In this document: piece after piece, positions 36,318 through 45,276 of the stretch
How the letters are laid out: the number at the start of each line of letters is the position of its first letter
How positions within the stretch are numbered: position 1 is the first letter of the stretch
Assembly (NCBI GenBank): GCA_003250395.1
Contig: QKGM01000053.1
Location: 1 to 64,000 of the forward strand
Direction of reading: 5' to 3'
DNA: 64,000 bases
Source: Bacteroidota bacterium
GTDB lineage: Bacteria > Bacteroidota > Bacteroidia > Bacteroidales > TTA-H9
Position numbers and translations under genes: made by a program
The notes under the pieces: model-generated
What the model was told of the DNA's origin: nothing
What the model saw: the letters and a program-made list of their open reading frames with translations, nothing else
Database searches by the model: none

Positions 36318-38798
36318 CTATCCTTCAAAATCTTCCATATCCTGCCCGTTTCTTTCGCGCTCCTGGCGACGTTTAAAGTCATTGAACCTGTATGTGAATC
36401 CAACAAAGACCATACGACTGTCGCGGGTACGCTCTGAAAATGACACGAAATTGTCACCATATGAAGTTACACGGCTTCTTTCTGTATTGAAAATATCGCG
36501 GAAACGGATATTAAGCGAACCCTTCCCATGGAAAAAATCTCGTTTTATACCCATGTCAACAGAATACTCTTCGTCACGCTTTCCCTGCGTGCCACCACCA
36601 CCTCTGTAACCACTGATAGAAGGTGTAAATACTACAGGGGCATTGTAACGAAAACTTATCTGAATATCAGCAATTGATGGAATCTGCATCATTGAATTAG
36701 CCCTGAAAGTCCAGGAATCATTTTCTTTGGTTTCATTGCTCAGATCTGCCCCTTCAAAACGGGTACGAAAATAACTCCAGTTGGCATTCAACCTCCACCA
36801 TTTAATAATTTGCTGCGTTACAATAAGCTCCATACCATATGCATAAGCTTTATCCTGGTTTCGATAGGTGGTGAAAGAAGTATCGTTTGTTACCGTCATT
36901 ACACGGGCCACAACATCGTCGGTGTTACGATAGAAAATATTTGCATTGAGGGTAGTCTTTTTTACCTGACCATAATATCCAAGTTCAAGTGCATTTACAT
37001 ATTCCGGGTTTAGGGTCGGGTTCCCGGCAGAGAGGTTCAAAGGATCTGAATAATCAATAAATGGATTTAATGTCCTGGGGCCAGGGCGGTTAACCCTGCG
37101 GGAGTAACTGATCTGAAAGCTATGGTCCTTCCATGGTTCATACTTCAGATGTACTGAAGGAAAAACGCTGAAATAGCTCTTCTCATAAATACTATCCTGG
37201 GTGATCTGGTTTGAGCGAGTATTGGCTTGTTCAACGCGAACACCTGCCTGGTAGGTAAACTCCTCCCCGATCATATTACTATATATTCCATAAACGGAAT
37301 TTAGCATCTCCTCATAAACATAATGGTTAGTTTTTGTAGCATCCTCTATCCATCCTGCAGTCAGGCCATCATTATTAAAGTAACGATAATCCATATCATT
37401 ACGGTTCAATGATAACTTATAACCTGTTTCCAAACGCCCCTGCCCGGCCGGGTGGACATAATCAACCTGTGCCGTCAAAGCGTTGCGGTAGGTATTACTC
37501 CTCGTATTTTGATGCTGATTAAAGGATCCAAGCTGACCAGCAGGGTAATACTGGTTGATAAGGTTATCATTATTACCCTCCGAATAACTATAAAAGATAT
37601 CAGAAGTAAGCTCCTGTACCCTGTTGTCAAAAGTCTTTTTGTAGCTCAGAGTTGCCTCAGCACCGTTGTTGCCTGAATTACTTTCAGACGTACGATCAAA
37701 ATAGGTCGAAACCGTATCTCGGCGGGTAAGGTTTCCGGTGACATCGTAACCCGAGAAATTTCGCCAGTTTACCAGTGTTGTTAGTGAAAGCGTATTTTTG
37801 GGATTAATGAAGTAGTCGGCACCTAGTCTTACATTATGGAAATAACCATTACGGTTTGATTCTCCATTTTGAGTGAGCATAGATACAGTATCACGAGTAG
37901 TAGTAGTTCTCTCGAGCAGACTGGTACCACTATGGCCAAACTTCCTGAAATCATAAGCTGTAAAGAGATTCAGCTTATTTTTTCTAAAGTTAAGATTAAC
38001 AGAAGTCATGTATTTATCTCCTGTACCAATGTTGGCAGAGACCTGTCCATTAACTCCAGGAGCTTTCTGCTTCCTGAGTACTATATTAATCAAACCAGAG
38101 GTGCCCTCCGGGTCATATCGTGCAGAAGGGTTGGTCACCAATTCTACTCTTTCAATCATATTTGCCGGTAATTCGTCAAGGCTTACAATAGCACTTGGTC
38201 TACCATCGACAAGAATTGTAATATTAGAGGAACCTCGCATGCTTACATTGCCGTCAATATCAACCTGAACAGCCGGAATAGTTCTCATAATGTCAACAGC
38301 AGTACCGCCGGAGTTAGCAATATTCTGTTCAACATTAATCACCTTTTTATCAAGGTTATATTCAAGTCCCGACCTTCTTTCGGTTATCTCAACTCCTTTC
38401 AGGGAGGAGGAGGATAGTTGCATCCGTATGACCCCGATGTTCACTTCAGGATTATCAGGGCGAAGAACAATAGAATCAATAACCCTGACAGGGTAACCAA
38501 TAAAATGAAGCTTGGCAAAAAACCTGCCCGGAGGAAGTTTTTCGATCCTGAAGTCACCTTTTGATCCAGTTATGCTACCGTCTACCAAAGAACTGTCTCG
38601 CTGACGATACAATGCAATATTAACATATTCAAGAGGAGTATCGGTCTGCGCATCCAGCACAGTACCAGTTAAAATACCATTACGAGCCATTGCAGGTCGT
38701 CCTTCTCCTCCCCGGGGGCGATTCTGCCCATATATTAACTGGAGGTTCAGCAAACAGGATATAAGGACAATAACACTGGAAATTCTAATTACCTTCAT
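36318..38798 (-). CDS. TonB-dependent receptor-like outer membrane beta-barrel protein
   Basis: An 826-residue outer membrane protein. A signal peptide (about 1-24) is followed by a carboxypeptidase-regulatory-like domain (about 42-125, LTGTVLDAQTDTPLEYVNIA) and a plug domain (about 145-245, SMRGSSNITILVDGRPSAIV). A large beta-barrel then runs to the C-terminus with the OMP_b-brl_3-type pattern (for example QISYSRRVNRPGPRTLNPF). There is no SusD partner, so this is not a classic polysaccharide-utilisation SusC. Members of this type import siderophores, peptides or unknown ligands. It is a single-gene unit with its own terminator. Confidence 0.88.
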   Translation of the reverse strand: MKVIRISSVIVLISCLLNLQLIYGQNRPRGGEGRPAMARNGILTGTVLDAQTDTPLEYVNIALYRQRDSSLVDGSITGSKGDFRIEKLPPGRFFAKLHFIGYPVRVIDSIVLRPDNPEVNIGVIRMQLSSSSLKGVEITERRSGLEYNLDKKVINVEQNIANSGGTAVDIMRTIPAVQVDIDGNVSMRGSSNITILVDGRPSAIVSLDELPANMIERVELVTNPSARYDPEGTSGLINIVLRKQKAPGVNGQVSANIGTGDKYMTSVNLNFRKNKLNLFTAYDFRKFGHSGTSLLERTTTTRDTVSMLTQNGESNRNGYFHNVRLGADYFINPKNTLSLTTLVNWRNFSGYDVTGNLTRRDTVSTYFDRTSESNSGNNGAEATLSYKKTFDNRVQELTSDIFYSYSEGNNDNLINQYYPAGQLGSFNQHQNTRSNTYRNALTAQVDYVHPAGQGRLETGYKLSLNRNDMDYRYFNNDGLTAGWIEDATKTNHYVYEEMLNSVYGIYSNMIGEEFTYQAGVRVEQANTRSNQITQDSIYEKSYFSVFPSVHLKYEPWKDHSFQISYSRRVNRPGPRTLNPFIDYSDPLNLSAGNPTLNPEYVNALELGYYGQVKKTTLNANIFYRNTDDVVARVMTVTNDTSFTTYRNQDKAYAYGMELIVTQQIIKWWRLNANWSYFRTRFEGADLSNETKENDSWTFRANSMMQIPSIADIQISFRYNAPVVFTPSISGYRGGGGTQGKRDEEYSVDMGIKRDFFHGKGSLNIRFRDIFNTERSRVTSYGDNFVSFSERTRDSRMVFVGFTYRFNDFKRRQERERNGQDMEDFEG

Positions 38799-38942
38799 AA
38801 AAAATTAATTTATTCACTTACCATGTTCAGGGTTCACCACTAAAGTACCAGGCAAAATATAAATATCCCGCCCTGTGACCCTCGTTTATAACAAAGGTTT
38901 AATACTAAAAAGATCGCTTTGAATAATAATTTCACGAACATG

Positions 38943-38965
38943 AAAAAACCGGGCTAATGCCCGGT
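38943..38965 (-). terminator. Terminator of the second universal stress protein gene
   Basis: A perfect 7-bp stem (ACCGGGC 38948-38954, GCCCGGT 38959-38965) closes a TAAT loop, with AAAAAA at 38943-38948 giving the U tract on the minus strand. It is 44 bp past the stop. Confidence 0.85.
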
Positions 38966-39008
38966 AAATCTTTTAAAACATACATCAAGATGAATTCTGG
39001 ATTTAAGA

Positions 39009-39851
39009 TCAATAATCAACAATCTTGGTCCAGTTGAGTTCACGAGGATTTACGCACATAACAGGAATCTGAGATGTATTAAAAATCATCTCTTCATCAT
39101 AGCTCCCAAGAATAAAGGTTGACAGGCCCTTATCAGGGTTAGTCATGATCATAATCATATCAGCATTATGTGAGGTGGCGTAGTCAATAACCTGATTACT
39201 AAAATCTCCTGACTTTTCAGCTACTTTAACAGTGTACTTCACATCATTCTTATCGAAATGATCAGTAATGGTTTTTACAGCCCCCTGAATCACTTCACCA
39301 GGCAACTGATAGATATGAATAGCTGACTGGAAGCGTTGTGCAATATAGGTAGCCCACTTGGTCTTTTCCCACGGGCCAGCATCACTGGTAATCGGTAGTA
39401 CAATATTATGATAACCCTGCTCGAAAGAGCGTTTTTGAACAACAATAACCGGAGCTGGTGAACTGGTAACAACCTTAATGGCAAAACTACCGGTAAGTCT
39501 TTGTTCAAGTCCTACTTTACCATGCGTACCCATGTATAAAAGTCGGGCTCCGACCTCTTTAGCAACCTCAGCTATAGTAGTAAATATGGTCCCTTCGCGC
39601 GAAAGGGTAAATACCTCAAGGTTTGTTTTCTGCCGGATCTCGCTGGCAATTGCTTCCAGTTTTTCGATGATTGCATCAGAAGAGAGATTTTCCTTTTTCA
39701 GTGTCGATTTAGTATTTTTATCGATAACATGTAAAAGGTAAAGCTTATAGTTCAAATACCCGGCAGCTTTTGCAGCCTGATCTACTGCATTAGCAGCTAC
39801 TTCACTGAAGTCGGTCGGAACCAGAATGACATTGTTCATCGGATTTTCCAT
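39009..39851 (-). CDS. Universal stress protein with two UspA domains (second copy)
   Basis: A 280-residue cytosolic protein with tandem UspA domains (about 5-145 and 152-275). The first begins NNVILVPTDFSEVAANA and contains MGTHGKVGLEQRLTGS, the nucleotide-binding loop. The second has MIMTNPDKGLSTFILGS. It shares its architecture and N-terminal motif with the copy at 20896-21732, so the two are paralogues. The ATG at 39839 is an equally good start (MNNVILVPTDFSE). A TAnnTTTG element lies about 35 bp upstream and a strong terminator follows, making it a single-gene unit. Confidence 0.9.
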   Translation of the reverse strand: MENPMNNVILVPTDFSEVAANAVDQAAKAAGYLNYKLYLLHVIDKNTKSTLKKENLSSDAIIEKLEAIASEIRQKTNLEVFTLSREGTIFTTIAEVAKEVGARLLYMGTHGKVGLEQRLTGSFAIKVVTSSPAPVIVVQKRSFEQGYHNIVLPITSDAGPWEKTKWATYIAQRFQSAIHIYQLPGEVIQGAVKTITDHFDKNDVKYTVKVAEKSGDFSNQVIDYATSHNADMIMIMTNPDKGLSTFILGSYDEEMIFNTSQIPVMCVNPRELNWTKIVDY

Positions 39852-39886
39852 AGAGGTATAATATTTCTGGGTTTATTCTGCAAGCA

Positions 39887-39894
39887 CAAAAGTA
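39887..39894 (-). promoter_or_regulatory. Promoter minus-7 element of the second universal stress protein gene
   Basis: On the minus strand this reads TACTTTTG, matching TAnnTTTG, 35 bp before the first possible start codon. Confidence 0.55.
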
Positions 39895-39948
39895 GATAAA
39901 AAACAGGAAAATTGCTCAGGTTACTTAATTATTTTAAACATGGAACAT

Positions 39949-41097
39949 TTACAACAGGATTCCATCAAAGCTACGTGCCACATCGCTGACAATATAGCCA
40001 ACCTTACTGCTGGTATTTGTCAGCACGATAACAGTTAAATCTGAATCCACAAAACGGGTAATTGTTGATGTAAAACCATGCCAAAGGCCGTTATGAAAAA
40101 CCACATCCTTTCCTTCAACTACTTTGAAGCGCCATCCGAATCCATAATTCACTTCTCGCTTATTATTGAGTACTGACTTCGTATAAGCTTCCTTAAGTGT
40201 ACTGTCACTAACCAGAATAGGGCTTACCCATGCACGATCGTATAGCGCCAGATCTTCAGCAGTTGAATAAACACTTTTATCACCCAGGACATGATTTACG
40301 GGGTCAGAGGGGTATTCATTTCCCCGCCGGGCAGGATAATGGTACCCTTTCACCCTGACAGCAAGTGTATCAAGCCTTCCAGGGTTGTGGGTAAAAGTAT
40401 GAAACATACCGAGAGGTTCGAATATATTCAGACGTACAAAATCACCAAACGAAATCCCGCTTTTTCTTTCAACCAATAGAGCAAGAACGGCGTATCCGGT
40501 ATTTGAGTAATCGAAACGTCTTCCGGGTTTGAAATAAAGAGGTTGCTTATGTTTCACAAGCATCTCCATCATATCTTCGTTGCTCATATCTATATCCTTT
40601 GACCAATATTTATCAGCCAGATAAATATAATTTGGCAAACCAGAAGTATGATTAAGCAAATGCCTTATTGTAATTTTATCATACGGAAATTCCGGAATAT
40701 GAGATTTCACTGTATCGTCAAAATTAAGGAGGCCACGCTCTTTTAATATCATAATTGACATCGCGGTGAAAGATTTACTTACTGATGCCAATTGAAAAGG
40801 AGCATTGGTGGTCAGACTGTCTTTTCGGGTAAAGTCGGCAAGCCCTACCGTATTTGAATAAATCGGGTAGCCTTTAAACGAAATAACGATCGAACCATTG
40901 AAACGATACTTCTTTAATATTTTCTCCATCCGGTTACTTACCAAATCAAGCTCGCCATCAGCAAGTGGCGGAGTATTTGCACCAATAGCATAGATTTGAT
41001 TATGATTTAAGACCCTGACATCGCCGAATTGAATCCCTGTCAACAACGACGAAAAATAAAGTGGAAGGAAAAAAATGAGAATCCGTAATCTCTGCAT
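39949..41097 (-). CDS. Beta-lactamase-fold serine hydrolase
   Basis: A 382-residue member of the class C beta-lactamase/D-Ala-D-Ala carboxypeptidase superfamily. A signal peptide or N-terminal anchor (MQRLRILIFFLPLYFSSLL) is followed by the catalytic SVSK motif with S105 and K108, the YSN motif in FDYSNTGYAVLALL and an HNG triad-like motif near the C-terminus (VVFHNGLWHG). I chose the start at 41097 because a promoter element at 41116-41123 puts the transcription start just upstream, which excludes the ATG at 41127. Members range from peptidoglycan-active enzymes to esterases; substrate prediction is not possible. It is divergent from the phosphodiesterase gene. Confidence 0.85.
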   Translation of the reverse strand: MQRLRILIFFLPLYFSSLLTGIQFGDVRVLNHNQIYAIGANTPPLADGELDLVSNRMEKILKKYRFNGSIVISFKGYPIYSNTVGLADFTRKDSLTTNAPFQLASVSKSFTAMSIMILKERGLLNFDDTVKSHIPEFPYDKITIRHLLNHTSGLPNYIYLADKYWSKDIDMSNEDMMEMLVKHKQPLYFKPGRRFDYSNTGYAVLALLVERKSGISFGDFVRLNIFEPLGMFHTFTHNPGRLDTLAVRVKGYHYPARRGNEYPSDPVNHVLGDKSVYSTAEDLALYDRAWVSPILVSDSTLKEAYTKSVLNNKREVNYGFGWRFKVVEGKDVVFHNGLWHGFTSTITRFVDSDLTVIVLTNTSSKVGYIVSDVARSFDGILL

Positions 41098-41115
41098 CCG
41101 TATGGGGTTTGACTG

Positions 41116-41123
41116 CAAATTTA
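41116..41123 (-). promoter_or_regulatory. Promoter minus-7 element of the serine hydrolase gene
   Basis: On the minus strand this reads TAAATTTG, a TAnnTTTG match, 18 bp before the chosen start at 41097. It overlaps the divergent promoter zone of the phosphodiesterase gene. Confidence 0.5.
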
Positions 41124-41137
41124 ACATCAATTATGTA

Positions 41138-41145
41138 TATCTTTG
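41138..41145 (+). promoter_or_regulatory. Promoter minus-7 element of the phosphodiesterase gene
   Basis: TATCTTTG then GA, a perfect TAnnTTTG, 74 bp before the start codon. It lies only 14 bp from the oppositely oriented minus-7 element of the serine hydrolase. Confidence 0.6.
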
Positions 41146-41219
41146 GATAGTTATTCACATTACGGTAAGAAGTTATCAACCGGAATAAGATTTAATTTAT
41201 TATAACGACATAAGATACA

Positions 41220-42230
41220 ATGCCTTTGTTAAAAAAGCTTATCCTTCATTTTTTTCCTGCCATTTTGCTTCTCTCGTATAGTGCCACTGCCCAGGTATTC
41301 GATATTATACCACTGGGTTGTTCTGGTGGTATCAATGAAGACAATCTTTCAGCCTGGCTTGTCAAGGCTAAGGGAAGTAACCGTTATATATGCCTTGATG
41401 CCGGCACTTTGAGCTATGGCATTAAACTCGCTGCGGCCAAAGGAAACCTATCCATTATCAACGTAAATGATACGAATTCCCCTCTTACTCAAATGCTAAG
41501 GCAAGGCATTGGGGCTTACCTTATCTCGCATGCACATTTCGATCATATTGCAGGGTTAATATCCATATCACCTGATGACACACCAAAACCAGTGTACTCA
41601 TCCGCTTCAACAGCTCAAATGCTTACCCGGCATGTGTTTAACAATGCGACTTGGGCTAATTTTACAGATCAGGGTTCATTACCGCAAATTGGCCGGTACA
41701 ATCTGAAAGAATTCCCGGATAATCAATTCGGGTTGATTGAGGGGACACCATACAGGGTGATGTATTTCCCACTAAGTCATGCAAACTGCACCTCATCAGC
41801 TTTTCTTGTCAACCATGAAGAGAGATATATGCTTTATCTGGGCGATACTGGTGCTGATGAAATTGAGAAAGGAAATAACCTTGAAATTCTTTGGCACAAG
41901 GTTGCACCGTTAATAAACAGCCAGCAACTTGAAGCTATAATCATAGAGGTAAGTTATCCAGATCCCCGACCCAGTGAATTGTTATTTGGACATCTGACCC
42001 CTTCTCTCTTAAAAAAAGAAATCGAAAAACTCAGGGATGAAATCAACGACACCAGTGCAGTCCAAAAATTATCCAAAGTGTTGTTTATTATAACACATGT
42101 CAAACCTGTCGGAGGAACCCTTAATACCGATATCATTAAAAAACAACTGGATGAACTAAACATTAGTGGTTTCAGATTCATTATGGCCGAACAGGGAAAC
42201 CTATACAGAAATGACCAATTTGAGAATTAA
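41220..42230 (+). CDS. Secreted class II 3',5'-cyclic-nucleotide phosphodiesterase
   Basis: A 336-residue metallo-beta-lactamase-fold enzyme of the class II cyclic-nucleotide phosphodiesterase family (PF02112 type), which hydrolyses cAMP and/or cGMP. A signal peptide (MPLLKKLILHFFPAILLLSYSATAQ) sends it to the periplasm. The family signature is DIIPLGCSGGINEDNLSAWL near the N-terminus, the metal motif is HAHFDHIAG (about 101-109), then PLSHANCTSSAF, LYLGDTGADE and the C-terminal ITHVKP. It is followed after 300 bp by STAS and cyclase genes, so a cyclase and a phosphodiesterase are neighbours, but they act in different compartments. Confidence 0.9.
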   Translation: MPLLKKLILHFFPAILLLSYSATAQVFDIIPLGCSGGINEDNLSAWLVKAKGSNRYICLDAGTLSYGIKLAAAKGNLSIINVNDTNSPLTQMLRQGIGAYLISHAHFDHIAGLISISPDDTPKPVYSSASTAQMLTRHVFNNATWANFTDQGSLPQIGRYNLKEFPDNQFGLIEGTPYRVMYFPLSHANCTSSAFLVNHEERYMLYLGDTGADEIEKGNNLEILWHKVAPLINSQQLEAIIIEVSYPDPRPSELLFGHLTPSLLKKEIEKLRDEINDTSAVQKLSKVLFIITHVKPVGGTLNTDIIKKQLDELNISGFRFIMAEQGNLYRNDQFEN

Positions 42231-42478
42231 AACAATCAGTCAGACTCTGGTCTGATGCTTTCAGAATAATGATCCCGGTTTTTAAACTTTCTGACAGCAA
42301 ACCTGATAAGATTTATAAGTAATAATTCAAAATTCTTTGAGAACAATTTAGGGTATATTTGCCGGAACAAGGATCAACAGTTTGTTTTCCAATAATTGAA
42401 AAAATCCCGAGAAAATAGTCTTCCCAAAATACAAGATGGAACCTTTAAGAATATCCGTGCCGGAAGCCAAGATTATTC
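42231..42478. other. Intergenic stretch before the STAS gene
   Basis: About 250 bp without a supported gene. A second TAnnTTTG match (TATATTTG at 42354-42361) may act as an upstream promoter for the STAS-cyclase pair; TTTG at 42336-42339 is only 14 nt before it. Confidence 0.4.
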
Positions 42479-42486
42479 TAACTTTG
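42479..42486 (+). promoter_or_regulatory. Promoter minus-7 element of the STAS-cyclase pair
   Basis: TAACTTTG followed by TC, a perfect TAnnTTTG, 47 bp before the STAS start codon. Confidence 0.55.
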
Positions 42487-42532
42487 TCGTACAATAATCC
42501 TGAACAATAAACATCATCATATAAGAATTGCT

Positions 42533-42862
42533 ATGCACTTACAAATCAACGAAGTTGCCGGAAATAAAATCGTAGCTATAGAAGGCCGGCTCGACACGAC
42601 AACCTATGCCGATCTGGAAAAGACCCTTACAAACCTTTTTGATGAAGGATGTCACAACATGATTATCGATTGTTCAGCAATGGACTACGTCAGTAGTTCT
42701 GGTTTACGCGTTTTTTTGATGATTCTGAAAAAAATCAAAGCGGCAAACGGGAACCTAATTTTGTGTGGTTTACAACCAGCCATCTATAATGTTTTTGAAA
42801 TTTCCGGGTTCCTGTCTATATTCAATATCAAGGAGAATCTTGATCAGGCATTGAACCAATAG
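42533..42862 (+). CDS. STAS-domain protein (anti-anti-sigma factor type)
   Basis: A 109-residue single STAS domain. It shows IEGRLDTTTYADLEKTL, then the signature DYVSSSGLRVFLMILKKIK, where the serine around residue 55 aligns with the phosphorylated serine of SpoIIAA-type factors (the usual DSSG is SSSG here). The end FEISGFLSIF is typical. Such proteins normally switch an anti-sigma kinase, but no kinase of the SpoIIAB type is nearby. It ends 8 bp before the possible GTG start of the cyclase gene, so it is probably part of the same signalling unit. Confidence 0.9.
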   Translation: MHLQINEVAGNKIVAIEGRLDTTTYADLEKTLTNLFDEGCHNMIIDCSAMDYVSSSGLRVFLMILKKIKAANGNLILCGLQPAIYNVFEISGFLSIFNIKENLDQALNQ

Positions 42863-42870
42863 ACTGACCT

Positions 42871-43542
42871 GTGGACTCTTCCAACACGATGGCTACTTTT
42901 ATTCACTGCAAGAATCCATTATCGGATGAACTAGGCGATCAACTGAGATCAATCCCGGAGTGTCCGGGTACTTGTATTTTCATCGATATTATTAATTCCA
43001 CCGACCTTAAGTACCGCACAGGGATTGAAACCTGGGGAAGGAAACTCAACAATACTTTTAATTTCATTTCATTTCTTAATAATTTCCCTGAGAATATTGT
43101 GAAAGGGATTGGTGATGAAATGATGCTATATATCCCGGATACAGAACTACGAAAAAAGGATGATATTAACAGTTACTACGCCTTGCTTGGTGAAATCTTT
43201 GCCACCCTCGATAACATAAAAAATCATCCCATCCCCGATCTGTTTCTTCAATGTAAAGTAGCTATTCACCATAGTACCGATGTGTACAATATTACTTTTC
43301 TTAAAGGCGCCAACGATTATTATGGCCGGGGAATAGACCTTTCAGCCAGATTTATGCAAAAAGGTCGCCCTAACAGAATCGTGATGAGTCAGGACTTCTA
43401 TGAATTGGTACTTGCCGATGCAAAGGAAGTCGGGAAAGCCGAAACCGACCCAATGCTTAAAATGGTCTCACCGCTCTACCATGAAGATTTTAAAGGGGTT
43501 CCTTTCCCGGTAGCATACCGTTTTATCGATTTGAAAGGCTAA
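42871..43542 (+). CDS. Class III nucleotide cyclase-like protein
   Basis: A 223-residue soluble protein with a class III adenylate/guanylate cyclase homology domain. The metal-binding aspartates are D39 in CIFIDIINSTDL and D82 in VKGIGDEMML. The loop YYGRGIDLSARFMQKG aligns with the usual GxxVNxAARL; the catalytic arginine is present, but the transition-state asparagine position is aspartate here. The start is GTG at 42871, or ATG at 42889. It follows the STAS gene directly and has no membrane or receptor domain. It may make cAMP/cGMP in the cytosol or be a diverged regulatory homologue. Confidence 0.75.
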   Translation: MDSSNTMATFIHCKNPLSDELGDQLRSIPECPGTCIFIDIINSTDLKYRTGIETWGRKLNNTFNFISFLNNFPENIVKGIGDEMMLYIPDTELRKKDDINSYYALLGEIFATLDNIKNHPIPDLFLQCKVAIHHSTDVYNITFLKGANDYYGRGIDLSARFMQKGRPNRIVMSQDFYELVLADAKEVGKAETDPMLKMVSPLYHEDFKGVPFPVAYRFIDLKG

Positions 43543-43614
43543 AAGAGATTACGAGGAGGTTCCAGGGGCTCATCCGGCGAATACAACATTTAGAGGCTGA
43601 CAATTGTCTAAGAG

Positions 43615-43692
43615 AGTGTCAGTACTGTTATTATATATTATTTCAAAACATTCCGGAAAGGGAATCGTTTATTATAATAACAGACACTTTTT
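43615..43692 (+). terminator. Bipartite hairpin, likely terminator after the cyclase gene
   Basis: AGTGTC (43615-43620) plus TGTTATTATA (43626-43635) pair exactly with TATAATAACA (43673-43682) plus GACACT (43683-43688), leaving one 5-nt bulge. TTTTT follows. The loop holds a second small stem (ATTCC / GGAAT). It begins 72 bp after the cyclase stop. A regulatory RNA structure before the next gene is an alternative reading. Confidence 0.55.
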
Positions 43693-43710
43693 GACCATTT
43701 ATAAAGTGAT

Positions 43711-43728
43711 ATTAGCCGGACGGCTAAT
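43711..43728. promoter_or_regulatory. Perfect palindrome upstream of the outer membrane barrel gene
   Basis: ATTAGCCG (43711-43718) and CGGCTAAT (43721-43728) form a perfect 8-bp dyad separated by GA. It lies 27 bp before the start codon at 43755. No T run follows, so it fits a dimeric regulator site better than a terminator. Confidence 0.6.
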
Positions 43729-43754
43729 CTGAAGAATGGATTAAATGTTAGACA

Positions 43755-45224
43755 ATGCCTCGAATAAACCTTACCATACTATTAATTGCAATTCTGGTTT
43801 GTCGTCTCCAAGGACAAGAGATTCCAGGTATGGTAAACGGGAACTATCAGGCTGTAAATTCTGTTCTGCTCAATCCATCCGCTCCGTTACACGGGAAACC
43901 ATGGCTTGATGTTAATATACTGGGACTTGCACTATATGCAGAGAATACTGCCTTCTATATACCGGGAGAAAATTTCTCATGGTATAACCTTCTTAATCCC
44001 AATTATGAGTTAGCTAAATTTGGCAAGTATGAGCGCCCATATTTATTAAACTCTGGTCCGAAACTATACAATTTCTACGCACTCGAACGGCTACAACTTC
44101 CCGGTTTTCAATACATCGATCACAACTACTCTTTTGGACTTCAGCTATCTGTTCGAAGTGCTCTATCAGGGCGAAGAATTCCTCACGAAATGTTGAAATT
44201 TGCCTATTATGACCTGGGTTATCCTCCCCAGCAATTCATAGAATACACCGATTATGATATTAACGGAGCTGCCCTCAACTGGGCAGAAATAGGATTAAAT
44301 TACGGCCGTACAATTCGTTATGAACGCTTTACCATTATAAATGCAGGAATCACGTTGAAGAGGATTCTGGCTACCGGAGGTGCTTATGTGCATATTGACA
44401 ATATCCGGTATATGGTAGAGAACGATTCCACAACCGATATTCGTAACTTAAATGCTGAATTCGGGTTATCTGCTCCGATAGATTACAATACCAATCAATA
44501 TGACAGCGACCTGGGTCCATTTACAGGTAGCGGTTTTGGACTTGATTTGGGAATTACCTATATCCGTACCTCACGGGAAATAAAAAGGATGAATATAGAT
44601 GACCCTCCATGCGACTGGAGATTTATTCCCTATGATTACCGACTGGGAATCTCAATTGTCGACTGGGGATATGCATCGTTCAACGACAATGCCCAGGTAC
44701 ATACCCTCGACAATGTCAGCCATTACTGGGACAGAATAGACACCATAGGATTTACTACTATTAACGAGGCTCTTCATGAAATCAGTACACGATTTTATGG
44801 CGACCCTAACCGTTCGTTAACAGCCAATTCATTCAGCATGGGATTACCTGCTGCACTGAGCGTTCAATTCGATTACCATTTACGTAATAATTGGTATATT
44901 AACTCTACATGGGTACAGGGAATTCCTGCACCTGCCGGCCAGCAGGTCAGGCGTACACCCTGGTTAGCCATCACACCGCGATATGAAACAGATTATTTCG
45001 AATTGAATATCCCCGTTTCGATTTATGATTATCGTACACCCAGGTTGGGATTATCATTCAGAATTATGGGGCTGACTATTGGTACCGATAAACTGGGAAC
45101 ACTATTAGGAATGGGCGATTTCTATGGACTTGATGTTTATCTCTCGGCGCGCTTCAGCATCCTGAAAGGACATTGCCCCAAACCTGATGATTCAACACCT
45201 TGCGGAAGACTCGATTTTCACTAA
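43755..45224 (+). CDS. Outer membrane beta-barrel protein, probably DUF5723-like
   Basis: A 489-residue exported protein. The signal peptide (MPRINLTILLIAILVCRLQGQ) is followed by a mature part beginning with the SVLLNPSAPLHGKPWLDVNI stretch found in Bacteroidota barrel proteins with an NPA-type start. Alternating hydrophobic and aromatic strands run through the rest (GFGLDLGITYIR, YDYRLGISIVDWGYAS, YRTPRLGLSFRIMGLTIG). I associate the layout with the uncharacterised DUF5723 family, with moderate confidence. It stands alone behind a perfect palindrome that could control it. Confidence 0.6.
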   Translation: MPRINLTILLIAILVCRLQGQEIPGMVNGNYQAVNSVLLNPSAPLHGKPWLDVNILGLALYAENTAFYIPGENFSWYNLLNPNYELAKFGKYERPYLLNSGPKLYNFYALERLQLPGFQYIDHNYSFGLQLSVRSALSGRRIPHEMLKFAYYDLGYPPQQFIEYTDYDINGAALNWAEIGLNYGRTIRYERFTIINAGITLKRILATGGAYVHIDNIRYMVENDSTTDIRNLNAEFGLSAPIDYNTNQYDSDLGPFTGSGFGLDLGITYIRTSREIKRMNIDDPPCDWRFIPYDYRLGISIVDWGYASFNDNAQVHTLDNVSHYWDRIDTIGFTTINEALHEISTRFYGDPNRSLTANSFSMGLPAALSVQFDYHLRNNWYINSTWVQGIPAPAGQQVRRTPWLAITPRYETDYFELNIPVSIYDYRTPRLGLSFRIMGLTIGTDKLGTLLGMGDFYGLDVYLSARFSILKGHCPKPDDSTPCGRLDFH

Positions 45225-45276
45225 ACAAAAAGGACATATACATATGGATGCCTATGTTTATCGACAATAGGTGTAA

